Of a stretch of DNA of 64,000 bases, positions 46,301 to 57,817 are shown piece by piece. Location of the stretch: positions 372,001 to 436,000 of the forward strand of contig JFHB01000004.1 in assembly GCA_000729835.1 (NCBI GenBank), given 5' to 3'. The stretch's first letter is position 1. Each line of letters opens with the position of its first letter. The notes under the pieces were generated by a model. It worked only from the letters and a program-made list of their open reading frames with translations, had not been told where the DNA came from and ran no database searches. Origin of the DNA: Atkinsonella hypoxylon. Taxonomy: Eukaryota > Ascomycota > Sordariomycetes > Hypocreales > Clavicipitaceae. Made by a program: the position numbers and the translations under genes.

Positions 46301-48424
46301 TCTTATCTCGGTCTTGCACGACTGCTGCTTTTCGCGCTCCAATCTTCCCCGGATGAAGCCCTGAAGCGCCGTCCATCTGGGACCAGCGGCTCGTAGTTGT
46401 TGCTGCTCGAGATCAATCTGGATCCTAGTCAGCACAGCTCTCGCAGCAGCTTGTAAGCTGATAATTGTATCAGTCTCCTCAGCCAGTGACCGAGTATCGT
46501 TGCTGACTCTGGCTCTTAAGATCAAGCCGCGGGCAAGAGCCTGCAGCCTCTCCACATCACCAGAGATCATCTTTGTCTCCTGTCTTTGGTTGGCGAGGCC
46601 TTTGCGAACCAAGAAACCCCGGGAAACTGCCTGAATCTCCCGAACTGGCCTTCTGCACTCCTCCAGCCTATCTAACACGTCTCGTACCTCATTGCGGACC
46701 TTGTTGGCCCGAATCATGCTCTGAAGTTCCAGAATATCTGGCTCAAGAGCTTGCCAAAAATTGTTCTCTCTCTTCAAACTGTCTCTCACAAGAAACCCGC
46801 GCACCGCACTTTGAACCAAAATGGCTGACCGTCGCATTTGGAGTCGGTAACTCATAATCTGCCGAGTGAAGTCGCCACGAATGCGCGATTGGAGATCAAT
46901 CAAGATTCGCTCCTCATCCCAAAACTGCTGCATGGTGTCACCAAGGTGTAGCCGAAGTAAAGCACCGCGTATCTGCGCTTGCAAGTCTAAAATTGTGTCT
47001 TCGTTCTCAGCTAATTCGCGGTCAATGCGCTCTTCTTCTGTCTCTACTGGTTCAGGCTCGGGAACGCCAAAATCGGCTCCCATATTACCGAAGCTGGGCA
47101 TATTAACTCCAAGCATGTCCAGTCCCTTTTGCATCGCCTCGAGTTCGTGATGTTCAAACTCCAGCTGTCCAACCAAGTTACCGATGCGGAAGTCGACAAT
47201 GCCCTTGCGGAACAACAACCAACTCAACGCGTGGATACAGTATATGACTTTGGGTATGTTCTTTTTTTCGTAAAGATCAATGAGCTCGAACCGGAAGAGA
47301 TCAGGAAGCTCAACTTCATCGAGATATCTGAAGAAGATGGCAATGTTATCTGAATGGCGGAATTGAAGCTTGGGGTGATGAAATATTCGAAATCGTTTCT
47401 CAGGATTCAGTGCTTCGACAACGTTGGCAAGGGTTACCCCATCGCGCAGAGCCTCCTCCAACTCGACGATGGGTGGAAGAGACCTTTGTATAATATCCTC
47501 AATCCATTCCTTGGCTTCTCCTATGTGGCAAAGATATTCGTAGGCTTGAAGAAATTGGCGCTGCTTATCCATCCAGTTGCGACCCTCCCACCCGTATCCA
47601 CCAGATTTAGATTCGCCAGTCGATCTAAGCTTATCAGCACGCTGAAGCCGACGTCGCCCCCGAAGACCAACAACCTCCTGCGCAGGTGAAGTGATGGTGA
47701 AGTCATTTGCAACATCAGATGTCGCCAATCGCGATAGTGTACGAAGTTCTCGTGTAGATGATCGTCCAAGTAGTTCGAGATCCGGCCTGCCGAAGTGGGT
47801 TGTGTGTGTCCCCTGTGGAGAGTATCCATGAGGTTTGGCGGTATTGCTGCGAAGGATGGAGTCGGATCGGGTCATCAACATGGAGTTAGGTCGCGTCGGC
47901 AATGGCCGTGGTGGTGATGTGGGTGATTCAGGAGTACCGTCATATTGTGAGAGTGAGAGCTTGCCAATGTCGATACTCATGCCGCGCTCGTGCCTTAAAG
48001 CGTTCTGTGGTAAGGCACCTTGACCATGAGTTCTCGGTGATGAGGCCGGAACTCGTGGCAGTGGCCGTAGAGACTGTCGTGTAGGCGTAGCCGGGGAATT
48101 GTCCGACCCTTTGTTGAAGCCGTTCATCGTTTCGACTTCAAATGTTCGTGCTCTGGTCAGCACATCGCTCTGACCACGCTTATGCTTGTAGCTGCCACCG
48201 GGATGGTAACCACTCGAGGCTGTTGAATATTGTGTATTGGCACTGAGGCTGGATGCAGAAGAATAACCAGACGAGGCTGATGATGACGTGGTAGAAGGGA
48301 AACGAGTAATGGACGAAGGCGTGGTACCGTAATTGATCTTGTTATTATTGCTGTTCGCGAAAGCGGCGGGCGCAGAAAGGCCGGCATGATGCGACTGACG
48401 CAGTGGATGCTGATGGAACGACAT
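43316..48424 (-). CDS. rng2: IQGAP-like RasGAP-related scaffold (Rng2 type)
   Basis: Two exons, 43767-48424 and 43316-43703, give about 1681 residues. IQGAPs scaffold the actomyosin ring for septation, binding actin, calmodulin/myosin light chain and GTPases. Order of domains: a low-complexity Ser-rich N-terminus (1-270); a calponin-homology domain at about 285-410 (QAYEYLCHIGEAKEWIEDII, ALRDGVTLANVVEALNP); numerous IQ-type repeats at about 480-900 (AILVQSAVRGFLVRDSLKR, VREIQAVSRGFLVRKGL, IIASQAAARAFIVRARF); a RasGAP-related domain at about 1030-1300 (LARLFKHLREQGTSEKE, LLKLVARSIREEVDGSRA); then the RasGAP C-terminal part that includes YYELKRTALENIMRLEQMG, extending across the intron to KLNVNLLLHLVYKKFYG. 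The last exon was found by matching KKG|KKRFLLPFTKQYNHQREL across the intron. The domain is probably catalytically inactive as in other IQGAPs. Confidence 0.95.
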
Positions 48425-50381
48425 TGTTTCAATGTCTCGCTTTCCTCCTAGAAGCGTAGATGCCCATTTACCATTGGCAGCACTGCTCCTCGCTGTTGTG
48501 TAGTGTTTTACTCGTTGATTGATAATCCTCGGTTCGCTCGTTGATTTAGGGCTGCGGCCGACTGCGCATCGTTTCGAATGTCTAATGTGGCAGATGTCGT
48601 CACGATCCAGGCTGAGTTGGAATGCTGGAGGCCACTGTCAAGATGACAAAATCGTGGCTAGAAGACAGGTTTTTGAGACATGCGCTGGCGCAATATGCAG
48701 GAGGCAGGTAAAAGCCGGCTAACTGGGTTATTCTTTAAAAAGAGATATCGAAGAGAAATGCTTTGCGTGAGCGACGAATGATGGAATCTCCGATCGCCTT
48801 GGTCAACGGGTAAAAAGAAGAAGAGGGCTGACTGCAGGTTAAAGATTCACAACATGAATGCACCCAAAAGTGACAGACACGAAACGAAGTTGGGCTCCAA
48901 GCTGGGCAATGGAGGCCTGAAACAGTGGCCCGCCGGGGGAGGAAACGGCTTTAAGCAGAAACCTCTGGCAGTAGTATCGATGGAGAATATTCTAGGTATG
49001 TATTGGATGCGTCCATACAAGGAGCCAGGTTTGCTTGTTCTGCGAGAGCGATTTTGCATTTAACGCGGGGTTCTCTGCTCTCGGCTGATCGATCGCCGCA
49101 TGGACACTGTGGAAAAGTGGAAAAGTAAACAAACACCTGGGTCCGCCACCCAGCAACGCGCGACGGGCCATTGTGGTTGGCTGACGGTGAGCACAGGCCG
49201 CCAAGGTTTCAACATAAGGTTTGAGTCCCGAGATGGAGGCGCTAAAACGACACTAAGACAGAACAATGCCCATAAGTCACGACCGTAATTGCGCCTGGAG
49301 ATTGATATCGAGCCGTGTTATGGCGAGAAGAACATTGCGTTAAGTTTCATGTAGCTCCATGTTGAAAGCCGCTGACCAAGATCAGGTTGTGCTTCAAAGT
49401 TGGCGAGCCATGACGATTGCAGTCCGTGCCATCATGATATTTTCGACGTACCCGGAGCAGCTGGTCAAGACCGAAATGACCTCCGATAAACATCTGGGGT
49501 AGTCAATACGACTGATAACTTCCTATGTCATAGAGAATAAGATGGCTTCCCAGAAGGAAAGCATTGGTGAAACGTTGCATTCGGCAGCCCAAGATTATCT
49601 ATATACATCCATCTGCTTGATTCCATGTCCGGGATTTCTATACGTTCTTTGTCGAACAGCGGACCCCAGAAGGCAGACAACATCACTGGAAAGGCACTAG
49701 AGTTCGTCAGGTAACTTTGATCATCGCTTGTTCATTTCGTATTCTGTTAATATTCTGATCTAGCTTGGAGCTTGGCGGCTGCGATGTGTTTATTGTATTT
49801 GCCCGCAGCATCGTAAATAATAACGCCTTTCCCTTCAGGTGTTCCATTTTCTATTATTTCACAGAAGGATTCCATCTATTCCGAGCTTAATTGGGATGGG
49901 ACCTCACAATGCATACATTGAAGGTATTACGGCCCCTGATGCTCCTGTGTCAGCAGTACATCAACTGGATGCGCCATCAGGACATAAGAATGTCGGTGCA
50001 TGTAACAAGACGGTTTTCGCAGCCTAGCACGTGGGGGCTGATTCATTAATGTCGGGCAGTGAATTAATTAATTAGTTAATCATTATCCCGCTCACTGCCA
50101 GCTTGCTGTTGAAAGCCGGTGCCAACTACTCCGTACTCAGCGCAATACTTGATTGGGTGCATAATTTATGGCGGATCCACCTTTCAAGCCTTCGAAGTCA
50201 TCAATTCGCATGTACTACCAACAATCCTTCATCAGTATCCTGTCCTCCACATCTCGTCGATTGCAAAGAATTGACGGTAGCCATTCAATACACGAACTGC
50301 GCTTTGTTGAGACATTTTAATACCGCCGGTCTGAGAAAGAAAGATCCTGCCGTGCAGCCAACATAGCGGCTGAGCGCAACC
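48425..50381. other. Divergent intergenic region, 2 kb
   Basis: Promoters of the IQGAP-like and DUF155 genes. Open frames at 48854-49063 and 49839-50027 are short and unlike known proteins. An AATTAATTAATTA stretch lies near 50063-50075. No gene is supported. Confidence 0.5.
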
Positions 50382-52553
50382 ATGTCGTCCGGCAAGAAAG
50401 GACCCACGGTGCTTGTTCGTTTTCATGATTCTAGGCTTCCGTTGTCACATTGTCTTGAATGAAACGCAAAATGTCTAATTCCATTTACTAGGTCACAGAT
50501 GCACGCGAACGGCCGAATCAACGGAAAGCCCCTCATCGCTCCGACCAATCCAGCGTTGGCTCCAGCCGCATGCCGATGAGGTTCATGACAGTCGACAATG
50601 TGTTACAATACAATACCCAGATACCCTCAGGTCAACCACGCGGACTCCCTCAGCCGCAAAGTGCGATATCAGCGAGCAGCGGGGGCCAAGGACGACGCAT
50701 GAAGTCTGGCGGTGGGCTTCCGAATCTGCAGTCAAAGACAGGGCAGCCCATGCCATCTCGCACAACTAAAATTAGCCAGAAATTGGTCCTCCTACCCGAA
50801 ACTGATGATAGTGTTGAGGATGCCGATGAAGAGGCAGAAAGCGAGGCTGTATTGGCGAGGAGGTTACAGGATGAAGAAAATAGACCCTTAACAGACGAAG
50901 ACCTAGACGTATTGAAGAAGAGAGGTGGGATCAGAGGGAAGAGCTATGCAGAAAGGCTTCCGAAATTGCAGCGCAAGGACAAAGTGAGCCGGTTAACAGC
51001 ATACTGCACTGCGCAAGCGTATAAGACGGCAGAAACATCAGAATTCCTGAGAAAGAAACATGACGCTAAGACAAAGCTTTACGATGATTGTCTATATGCA
51101 ATTTATGCGCTGCCCCTTCTGAATGGGACGGATGGATACAGAGTCCGCGGCCGACCAATGCTGAAGACTCCAGGCACAGGCAAGACGATGCTGGATTTAG
51201 AAATCGAAAGAAGCGAACAGCGTGATCACCACGAAGGTTATTTCGAAGACGACGCGTATACCAATCCGGAAAGTCCAGAAAGAGGCAATCGAGGAGCATA
51301 TCCATATAGTAATTCTGCATCCACTGGAAATGGCACTCAACAGGATCAAGATGACGGACTGCCATCGCACATGAGTCGTCTGGCACCTGATGCCAAAAAC
51401 TTCGCCGAAATGTTCGTCTTCTCTTACGGCGTAGTAGTCTTCTGGAACTTCACCGAGCATCAGGAGAAGGACATCCTTGCGGATTTAACCTTTGCAGATG
51501 CGCAAGCCTCAATATCGCTCTCAATTCGGCCGTTGGAACAGAACGATTTTGAGACGGAGGAGTTTCATTTTGAATATAGCACAGATGTCAAGCGCCCGCG
51601 GATTTTTAACGACATGATCACACTACTGCCTCGGTCCGATCATATGATAAAGCTCACCATCAGCCACGCCATTGCGCAGAGTACGAAGTTGTGTTTCTTC
51701 GAGGAGCGCATGAGCGAGACCATGCTGGATGCTCAACACGTTCCGAAAAGGTTAGCCTTGACCGGGCAGCTAAATATGACGAGAAGGGAAATTGTCACTC
51801 TTTTGGGCAGACTATTCAAAAGTCGCGTGGATATCAATCTTTGTAAGTACTTGTCGGGCAGAGAGTGTTTTTGCTTGCTTCTGTCACATATTTTCAGATG
51901 ACGAGTTGAATACGGCGTCAGTCACTAATGGAGTACTGTGCTCAGCATCGAACATTCTTGATGTGCCAAACTTCTTTTGGGACTCAGAACCAACATTACA
52001 CCCTCTATACGTTGCTAGCCGCGAATATCTGGAAATTGACCCTCGAATCAAAGTACTCAACGAAAGATGCCGCGTTTTTCTTGACCTCGCTGAAATTCTG
52101 TCCGACTCAATAGCGGATGCCAAAATGAGCTCCATAACGTGGATCGTCATCATCCTTATAGTCGGCAGCATCCTCGTGACAGTCACCGAAGTCATTTTAC
52201 GATTTGTTATGCTTAAGAAGAATAGTACGAACGCAAAGCTTGGAGAAGCACGTGATTTTGTTTCGTGGAAGGGGAACCTTGATCCTGCTGCGATTCCCGA
52301 GATACGTACGCTTCCGTCCAAAGCTGCTTCATCCCCGTTCCGTACAGATGGCGAAGCTGCCACTGATCTCGAGGTGCTGGCGCAAGCCCTCGGTTTGCAA
52401 GCGAATGCTACTCTAGACGACGTCAAGCTTGGAATCAGTCGTCTCACGGCTGCGGCGAGGTCCTCCAAACACTGCATCATAGGCGACATGTCTCGTCTGT
52501 CGTCCAAGGATGTGAGGAAGAGCAGCATGCTGGCAGGTTCAAGCACACTCTAG
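50382..52553 (+). CDS. DUF155/Rmd1 family membrane protein (Sad1-interacting factor-like)
   Basis: The family (RMD1/RMND1, DUF155) holds mitochondrial and nuclear-envelope-related proteins; fission yeast Sif2/Sif3 bind Sad1. Exon 1 begins at ATG 50382 (MSSGKKGPT) and ends at 50408 or 50414; exon 2 is 50492-51842, exon 3 51946-52553, about 661-663 residues. The N-terminus is basic and Ser-rich; an acidic stretch (DSVEDADEEAESEAVLARRL) follows near residue 110. DUF155 runs from about residue 170 to 600: AYCTAQAYKTAETSEFLRKK, FAEMFVFSYGVVVFWNFTEH, FNDMITLLPRSDHMIKLTIS and NILDVPNFFWDSEPTLHPLY. A C-terminal membrane anchor (SSITWIVIILIVGSILVTVT) is clear. The exon 3 acceptor at 51945 restores INLSSNILDVPNFFW; a second acceptor 48 bases upstream is also in frame. 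Exon 1 end is the weakest point. Confidence 0.87.
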
Positions 52554-53339
52554 ACCCCCAGTTGAAATACTTCAATAGTCCCAAGCATTAAATTTCTTCC
52601 GCACTTGCTCGTAGCCAACACCGACGACATCTGCGATGTAAGAAAGCAGGTAGCGCGGGGAATAATTCGCCGCTCTCACCTGAAGACCACCGCGAGCCAG
52701 CAGTCCCTATTGTTTAAGTGAACATGTCCCGGAAGTCACCATAATCCGTACTACAGCACCAATTAACTGCTGTGAAGACAACATAAAAAAGGTCAGACTA
52801 ATACTGGAACCTGTTACGAACGGTGTTCTACCAGACATAGTTACGCGTCTCCCGCTTCGGCTACCCGTGTCGTCGTCACGCTAACCCGACGTTGAGCGAT
52901 GACGCAAGCCTCCGCCGAGGCTTTTCAAACAAGCGCCTCATCTCTCTACTTTGCTCCTTGCATTACGTCAGCTTGCGAAGCTCACGAGGACTAAGCGGTC
53001 TGAATTTGTGGGACCTGAAACCATTCCTCACTACACTATTGTTGCATACATAGCCGACGATCCGATTCGCCCCAATCTGTTTCCGTCCTCCAACCTCTTT
53101 CAGACAGTGTTAGGGAGCACTAGTGACAAATCCACCGTCTGTCAAGTATCAGTTCAACCTTGTAACTAGAGCCAGAGATTCAATTTCCAGTCGTTATAAT
53201 GAAACTAATATACTTTCCACACCGCGGAATTCAGCCTGGCGCAGTATCGCCACCTCGTACCGCTTGAAGACGACTGCCTAAACACGCAGCAGCAACTAAA
53301 CCCAAAACGGAAAGTAGTATCCCCACATAGTAATTTCTA

Positions 53340-53545
53340 CACAAAGGTACCTCCTTGATAATAACAAACTTAAAGTTTCATTACATACAAGCTAGTATAG
53401 GAAAGCACCTCCTTCCCTTTGCGCAAAGTACAAAAAGTACTGTTACATATAAATAAGTAAAAGAAAAATACATCCCTCCTTTTGCGCAGAAAACATAAAG
53501 CATCTGTACCAATAAATTAGTATAGAAAACCGTTGCTGCGTTACG
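53340..53545. repeat. Imperfect AT-rich tandem repeats, period about 60-67
   Basis: The word CCTCCTT recurs at about 53350, 53408 and 53475, each followed in two copies by TTTGCGCA and A-rich sequence, and preceded by AGTATAG/AGTA words. The copies are diverged, consistent with an old tandem duplication. Confidence 0.55.
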
Positions 53546-53825
53546 TACTCCTCGGATACAATCCAAGTAACCAGCTTAACACTAGGTAGTAACACTAGGT
53601 AGGTATAGCTCTGGCGTCATTTCTCATTCATCGTTTGCTCCGGGGGTTCCCACTTAGGAAGTAGCCGCCAAGGGGTTCAACCCCCTCCCCAGGGCAGATC
53701 AAAGGAAACTCGACAGCCGGCAAAGCGGCACATCGACACAACCCACGACCACGAGCATCGTCCGTACTATTTCCCACTGTTTTCCTGAAGCCAATTCAAT
53801 GACAACTTCCGCCAATATGCCCCGG

Positions 53826-53884
53826 AAAAAAAAAAAGGAAAGAAAAGAAAAGAAAGGAAAAGAAAAGGAAAAGAAAAAGAAACG
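53826..53884 (+). repeat. Polypurine AAAAG-type microsatellite
   Basis: A stretch of A and G only with GAAAAGAAAAGG-type units, about 59 bases. It could form a purine-strand structure, but has no gene relation visible. Confidence 0.85.
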
Positions 53885-55028
53885 AAATCGCTTTCAATTA
53901 AGAAGCCATCATAAATAAACATGCATGACGATTTATCCCCGCGGAGAGCTAAGTCTCCAATTCAGCCAAATGGCAAACGCCACTCGCCGAATTTCCCCAG
54001 TCAAGCGGTCCTTCCGTACCGCAGGGTGATGCTTCGCACGCGAACAATTGAGCGGGAAACAAGAAGAAGGAAGACAAGGACGTGCACGTAGCGATGAGAA
54101 AGGCATGGCGTAGTCAAGCACGTGGTACACGGCTTGCTGCCAAGGGGGAAAGGAACAAGCCACTAAGACAGGACGCGTATGCATCTTGACTCTCCTCATA
54201 AACGCCACAATCCCAACTGCGCATTTTCCCCCTCCAGCCCAGCGGCTGGGGCCCCGTTTTGCCGTCGCGGTTCCGATAATGCCCTGAATACGTAATTAAT
54301 TACGCGGAGCTGGGTGGATTGGATTGGATTAGAAAGAACGCCACGCGCCCCTCTTCAACAGCGGGGGGTGGAAAGGTTGTAACGATTAGTGTTTATGCAT
54401 GACCTTACGAATGATTGCCACAAATTGACTGGATCGGGTTTCCATTGTACGAGTGTGTACGGCCAGCTTCATCGCGGGAGTCGCAGCATGGGCCAGAGGT
54501 TGATTATAGTAGTACATATATTTGATTGTAAATTTGGTAGAGGACAAACAAGGTCCTCGGCAGCCTTGTTTGTGAAGATAATAATGACAAAGGTAACAAT
54601 AATAAGACTACATTATCCTGAAAAGAAACTACCGTACCCCGGCGCACAAACCACTTGTGCTTTCCTGCCGGCCGTAATGCTAAAAACGCCAAGACCCAAT
54701 GTTGTCAAGACAATGTTTCTTGTCCATAGAAATGACAAAATCAGAATGCAGTAGGTGCTGTGCCCCGGATAATAGAACCAGTCCTATGTCCGGTTGCTCT
54801 ATAGACCAGATGTCCAGAATGCGACATGCAAACCTCGTCTCTTCAAATCTCGCTGCAAATAAATATAGGCGTCTCTCTGACGCGTTATAAGCAGAATCTT
54901 TTCTCTTTTTTTTGTATGCCCATCCCTTTACAATCGTAGTCGTGCCTCCCTCTTGACGCCGGTTCATCGTCCAAAATGAAATGGAGTGAAATGAAATTCG
55001 GGTATCTCAAACGAATGTTGCGCGCATG

Positions 55029-56274
55029 CTATTTTGAACTCTGTTTCAGAGGTTCGTATTGCGGTTGTCGCTTTCCCTCCTTGTTGTCCAGCTCAGCTTT
55101 GCTATATATACCGGCGCCGATCATGGTCACAGCCATGCCAGCTCCGTTGAGTAAATCGACAGAAACATGGAAGAGAAAAATACCAAGCAACACCGTGAGG
55201 CATTGCTTGAGGTTGCCGCACACCGTCATCGTCAAGGCGCCGGCCAATTTGTTGGTGTTAAAGGACGAGATATTCAGGAGAAGAGCGAGGAAGCCGTTGC
55301 CTGTCAAGGACGCAATCGACGAAGGAACAGAGACCTGCCCTGATGTAATAAGTTCTCGAAAGCCTGCTACTTCGCCGGTTGCAGTTGCGCAAGCTAAGGC
55401 TTGTAGTGCGGCCAATGGCGACATTCGCATTAGGAATTCAATGGGCGGCAAGGCCAATGATCCGGTCATGAATCGGTTGGTTACGACAGTCTGTTACATT
55501 TCTAGTTAGCTACACGATTCCAATTTCACAGGTCCATGCGTAAAGCGTCACGTACCTTGACAGCAGCTAGAATGACACCAAAAATAGTCAAGAGGAAGCC
55601 AGCATCGGTAAAGGTCATTTCGCCGGCTGTCGTCATAGCCGCTCCGATTATTAGAGGAACAAGTGATAGGTAGGTCATGTGGCTGTAAGTGCGGCCGTAC
55701 CAAGAGCGGTAGATCAGGATGGTGAAAATCGGGCACAACATGCGCATGGTTTGGTAGAACGGCACAGACACCATGGCGAGAGACAGGTTGGACACGGCGA
55801 TGTTGGCGGTAAATAGGGCACTGAAGGCAACAAGTGCAAGGTGTTCGCGACGACCCAGTCGTGACAATTTGAAATATCCCATGTGCATCATGGCGAAAGT
55901 GCCCATGCTTGCAAAGGAGGCATGTAAAAATGTCAGAAGCCAAGGAAAATGAAACTGAAATTTGATTAGCATCTCAGATTGCCCGATCCCTATACAATGC
56001 AAGTCGCTGGCAGAGGGTTATGGGAGAATCTTGAACTTACCAGGCCAAGCACTAGCTTGTTATAGAGGGTGAGGAGCAAGGAGAAGAAGAAATAGGTTCC
56101 TAGCCAAGTAAACTTGATGGTGGTCGGGATGGAATATTCGTGATCCAAATTTTGGTCCTTCAGGGCTACCGGGCGACCTGCTGAAGCTTCTATATCGTCC
56201 TGTACGGGCTTGGGCTCGACTTCATTTCCTTGGAAAAGGGAATGAGCCTGCTCTTCGTTACTCCTCCTCGACAT
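55029..56274 (-). CDS. Drug/metabolite-type transporter (TPT/nucleotide-sugar family)
   Basis: Exons 56041-56274, 55556-55954 and 55029-55490 give 364 residues. The protein belongs to the DMT superfamily with a triose-phosphate-transporter domain, similar to SLC35E/GDP-sugar antiporters of the Golgi or ER. After about 50 cytosolic residues, ten membrane helices can be traced: TTIKFTWLGTYFFFSLLL, FHFPWLLTFLHASFASMGTF, LALVAFSALFTANIAVS, TYLSLVPLIIGAAMTTAG, GFLLTIFGVILAAVKTVVTN, GNGFLALLLNISSFNTNKLA, and others. Typical TPT features include YNKLVLG and VPFYQTMRMLCPIFT and the C-terminal LTMTVCGNLKQCLTVLLGI. Substrate cannot be read from sequence. Its start at 56274 is the first ATG and fits the family. 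Confidence 0.9.
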
Positions 56275-56798
56275 ATTGAAGTGTTGTCTGCGGGTTGATA
56301 GGTGGATGAAGATGGCGAATTATAAGGCGAAGATACTGGGTTGCCAATATTCTGAGTTGTGTTTGCTATGACAAGGGCATGTTCCTCTGTGAATTAGGCA
56401 TGAGAAGAAGCACAGTTCTGGTCTGTGTCTGACTTGTTGTTGTTGTATGGAGCTTTGAATGGAAGCGGTAAATCGGATTGCAATACGTCGCGGCGAAGCA
56501 GATCTTGTGGCCCGGGATCGTAACCGCTGTCGACTAGGGACAGATAAGGCTGAGCAGAACGAACAAAAAAAAAAGGGGACAAGCAACTATATGAAGAAAC
56601 ACACGACAACGACGAGAGATGTAGAGAACGTGATGTAGAGGGAGGGTATCTCCAATAAATCCGTATCAAGCACTGAATGACTGGTATAGAAAGTGAAAAG
56701 AGAGAGAAACGAGCGAACAAAGGTTGCAGGAGGGTGCCGTAATGAAGAGAAAATAGGAAAAAGTAAAGTAGGCGTGGCATGCGCGGTGCTAAGTTCTC

Positions 56799-56831
56799 GC
56801 AGGCATTGCGTGGAGGCCACGCAATGCCTGC
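56799..56831. repeat. Perfect 15-base inverted repeat with 3-base loop
   Basis: GCAGGCATTGCGTGG at 56799-56813 is followed by AGG and then by its exact reverse complement at 56817-56831. Both strands could fold to a stable hairpin. It lies about 525 bases upstream of the transporter start, in its likely promoter or leader. Confidence 0.95.
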
Positions 56832-57775
56832 AACAGCACGGAACCGCGGACAGCGGAGGTGACGATTTTAGCACCAGGCACATTGGGAAGGGGGCCCGGG
56901 GGGAGCGGGCTCAAGGCTAGCACAAGGTCCCGTCAGGGAGTGTTCCTACCTACATAAGGCTCCTACCCACCTTAGGTTAGGGTACATGTAGGTTTAATTT
57001 AATACTGGGGCTGCTGTGGCGACTTGGAGGATCAAGGAACTAAGAAGGAGCGCTTGAGCATGATGAGTCTGCACCCTGCTTGAGGCGGCCCATTCGGCTA
57101 TTAGCCCTAATGCCGTTTGGGCTTCAGCGGCTGACTACGGTGGCCTTCTCCCACTTCCGAGCGGGTGCGAGAAACGCTCATCAAGTACACCAGGTACCTA
57201 GGTAGTTCGACAAAACATGGCACAGTTTCAAGGCAGCGACGTTTCCCAATTTGTTGCGATTAGCTGGTGTCAACCTGGAGACCACAATCAATGGCTGATG
57301 ACCAGCTGTGCCGCACTTGCAGACAGATATCTGGGGACGTAATCTTGCCGATCTTGTATGCCGTTTCATTTCGTCAAATCTCGCTAGCTTTTGAAAGTTG
57401 TATCGGCAGTGATTATGTTCCTTCTTTTGGCGTCGATGATTCAGCACTCGAGGCCTTGTTCTCTTAACCAGGCGCATCAAGCCTAAAGAGCACTGCACAT
57501 GTTGTGAGCACCTACGAGAGGCTGCAGTCATGTGTCACAGCGCCTCATCACAAGACAATCATGACGGACAGTATGAATGTCGTGCCGTCATTCGCACCGC
57601 CGCAGCTATAGTTATCAACAGGGAATGGGGAATGAGGCTTAACCGCCCATGTCTGAGCAACAGGGATTTCACAGTCACAAAACTTCATCACGTTGCAGTC
57701 AATGTGGGATTTTGCTGTCAAGTTATCCATGGATCAACAATTCCGATAAGCCATATACTGTGATTAGCGTGTAGT

Positions 57776-57817
57776 CTGCATAATCTGCATAATCTGCATA
57801 GGCTGCATAGGCTGCAT
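57776..57817. repeat. 9-base tandem repeat CTGCATARR
   Basis: Four and a half units of 9 bases: two CTGCATAAT, two CTGCATAGG, then CTGCAT, continuing into TGCAGC. The switch between unit types halfway suggests step-wise duplication. Confidence 0.9.

Larger units (their letters stand above)
52554..55028. other. Intergenic region with purine-rich and imperfect repeats
   Basis: 2.5 kb between the 3' ends of the DUF155 and transporter genes. It carries imperfect AT-rich repeats of about 60-67 bases (53340-53540), a purine-only stretch (about 53825-53884), and a 14-base palindrome at 54291-54304. No gene is supported. Confidence 0.5.
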
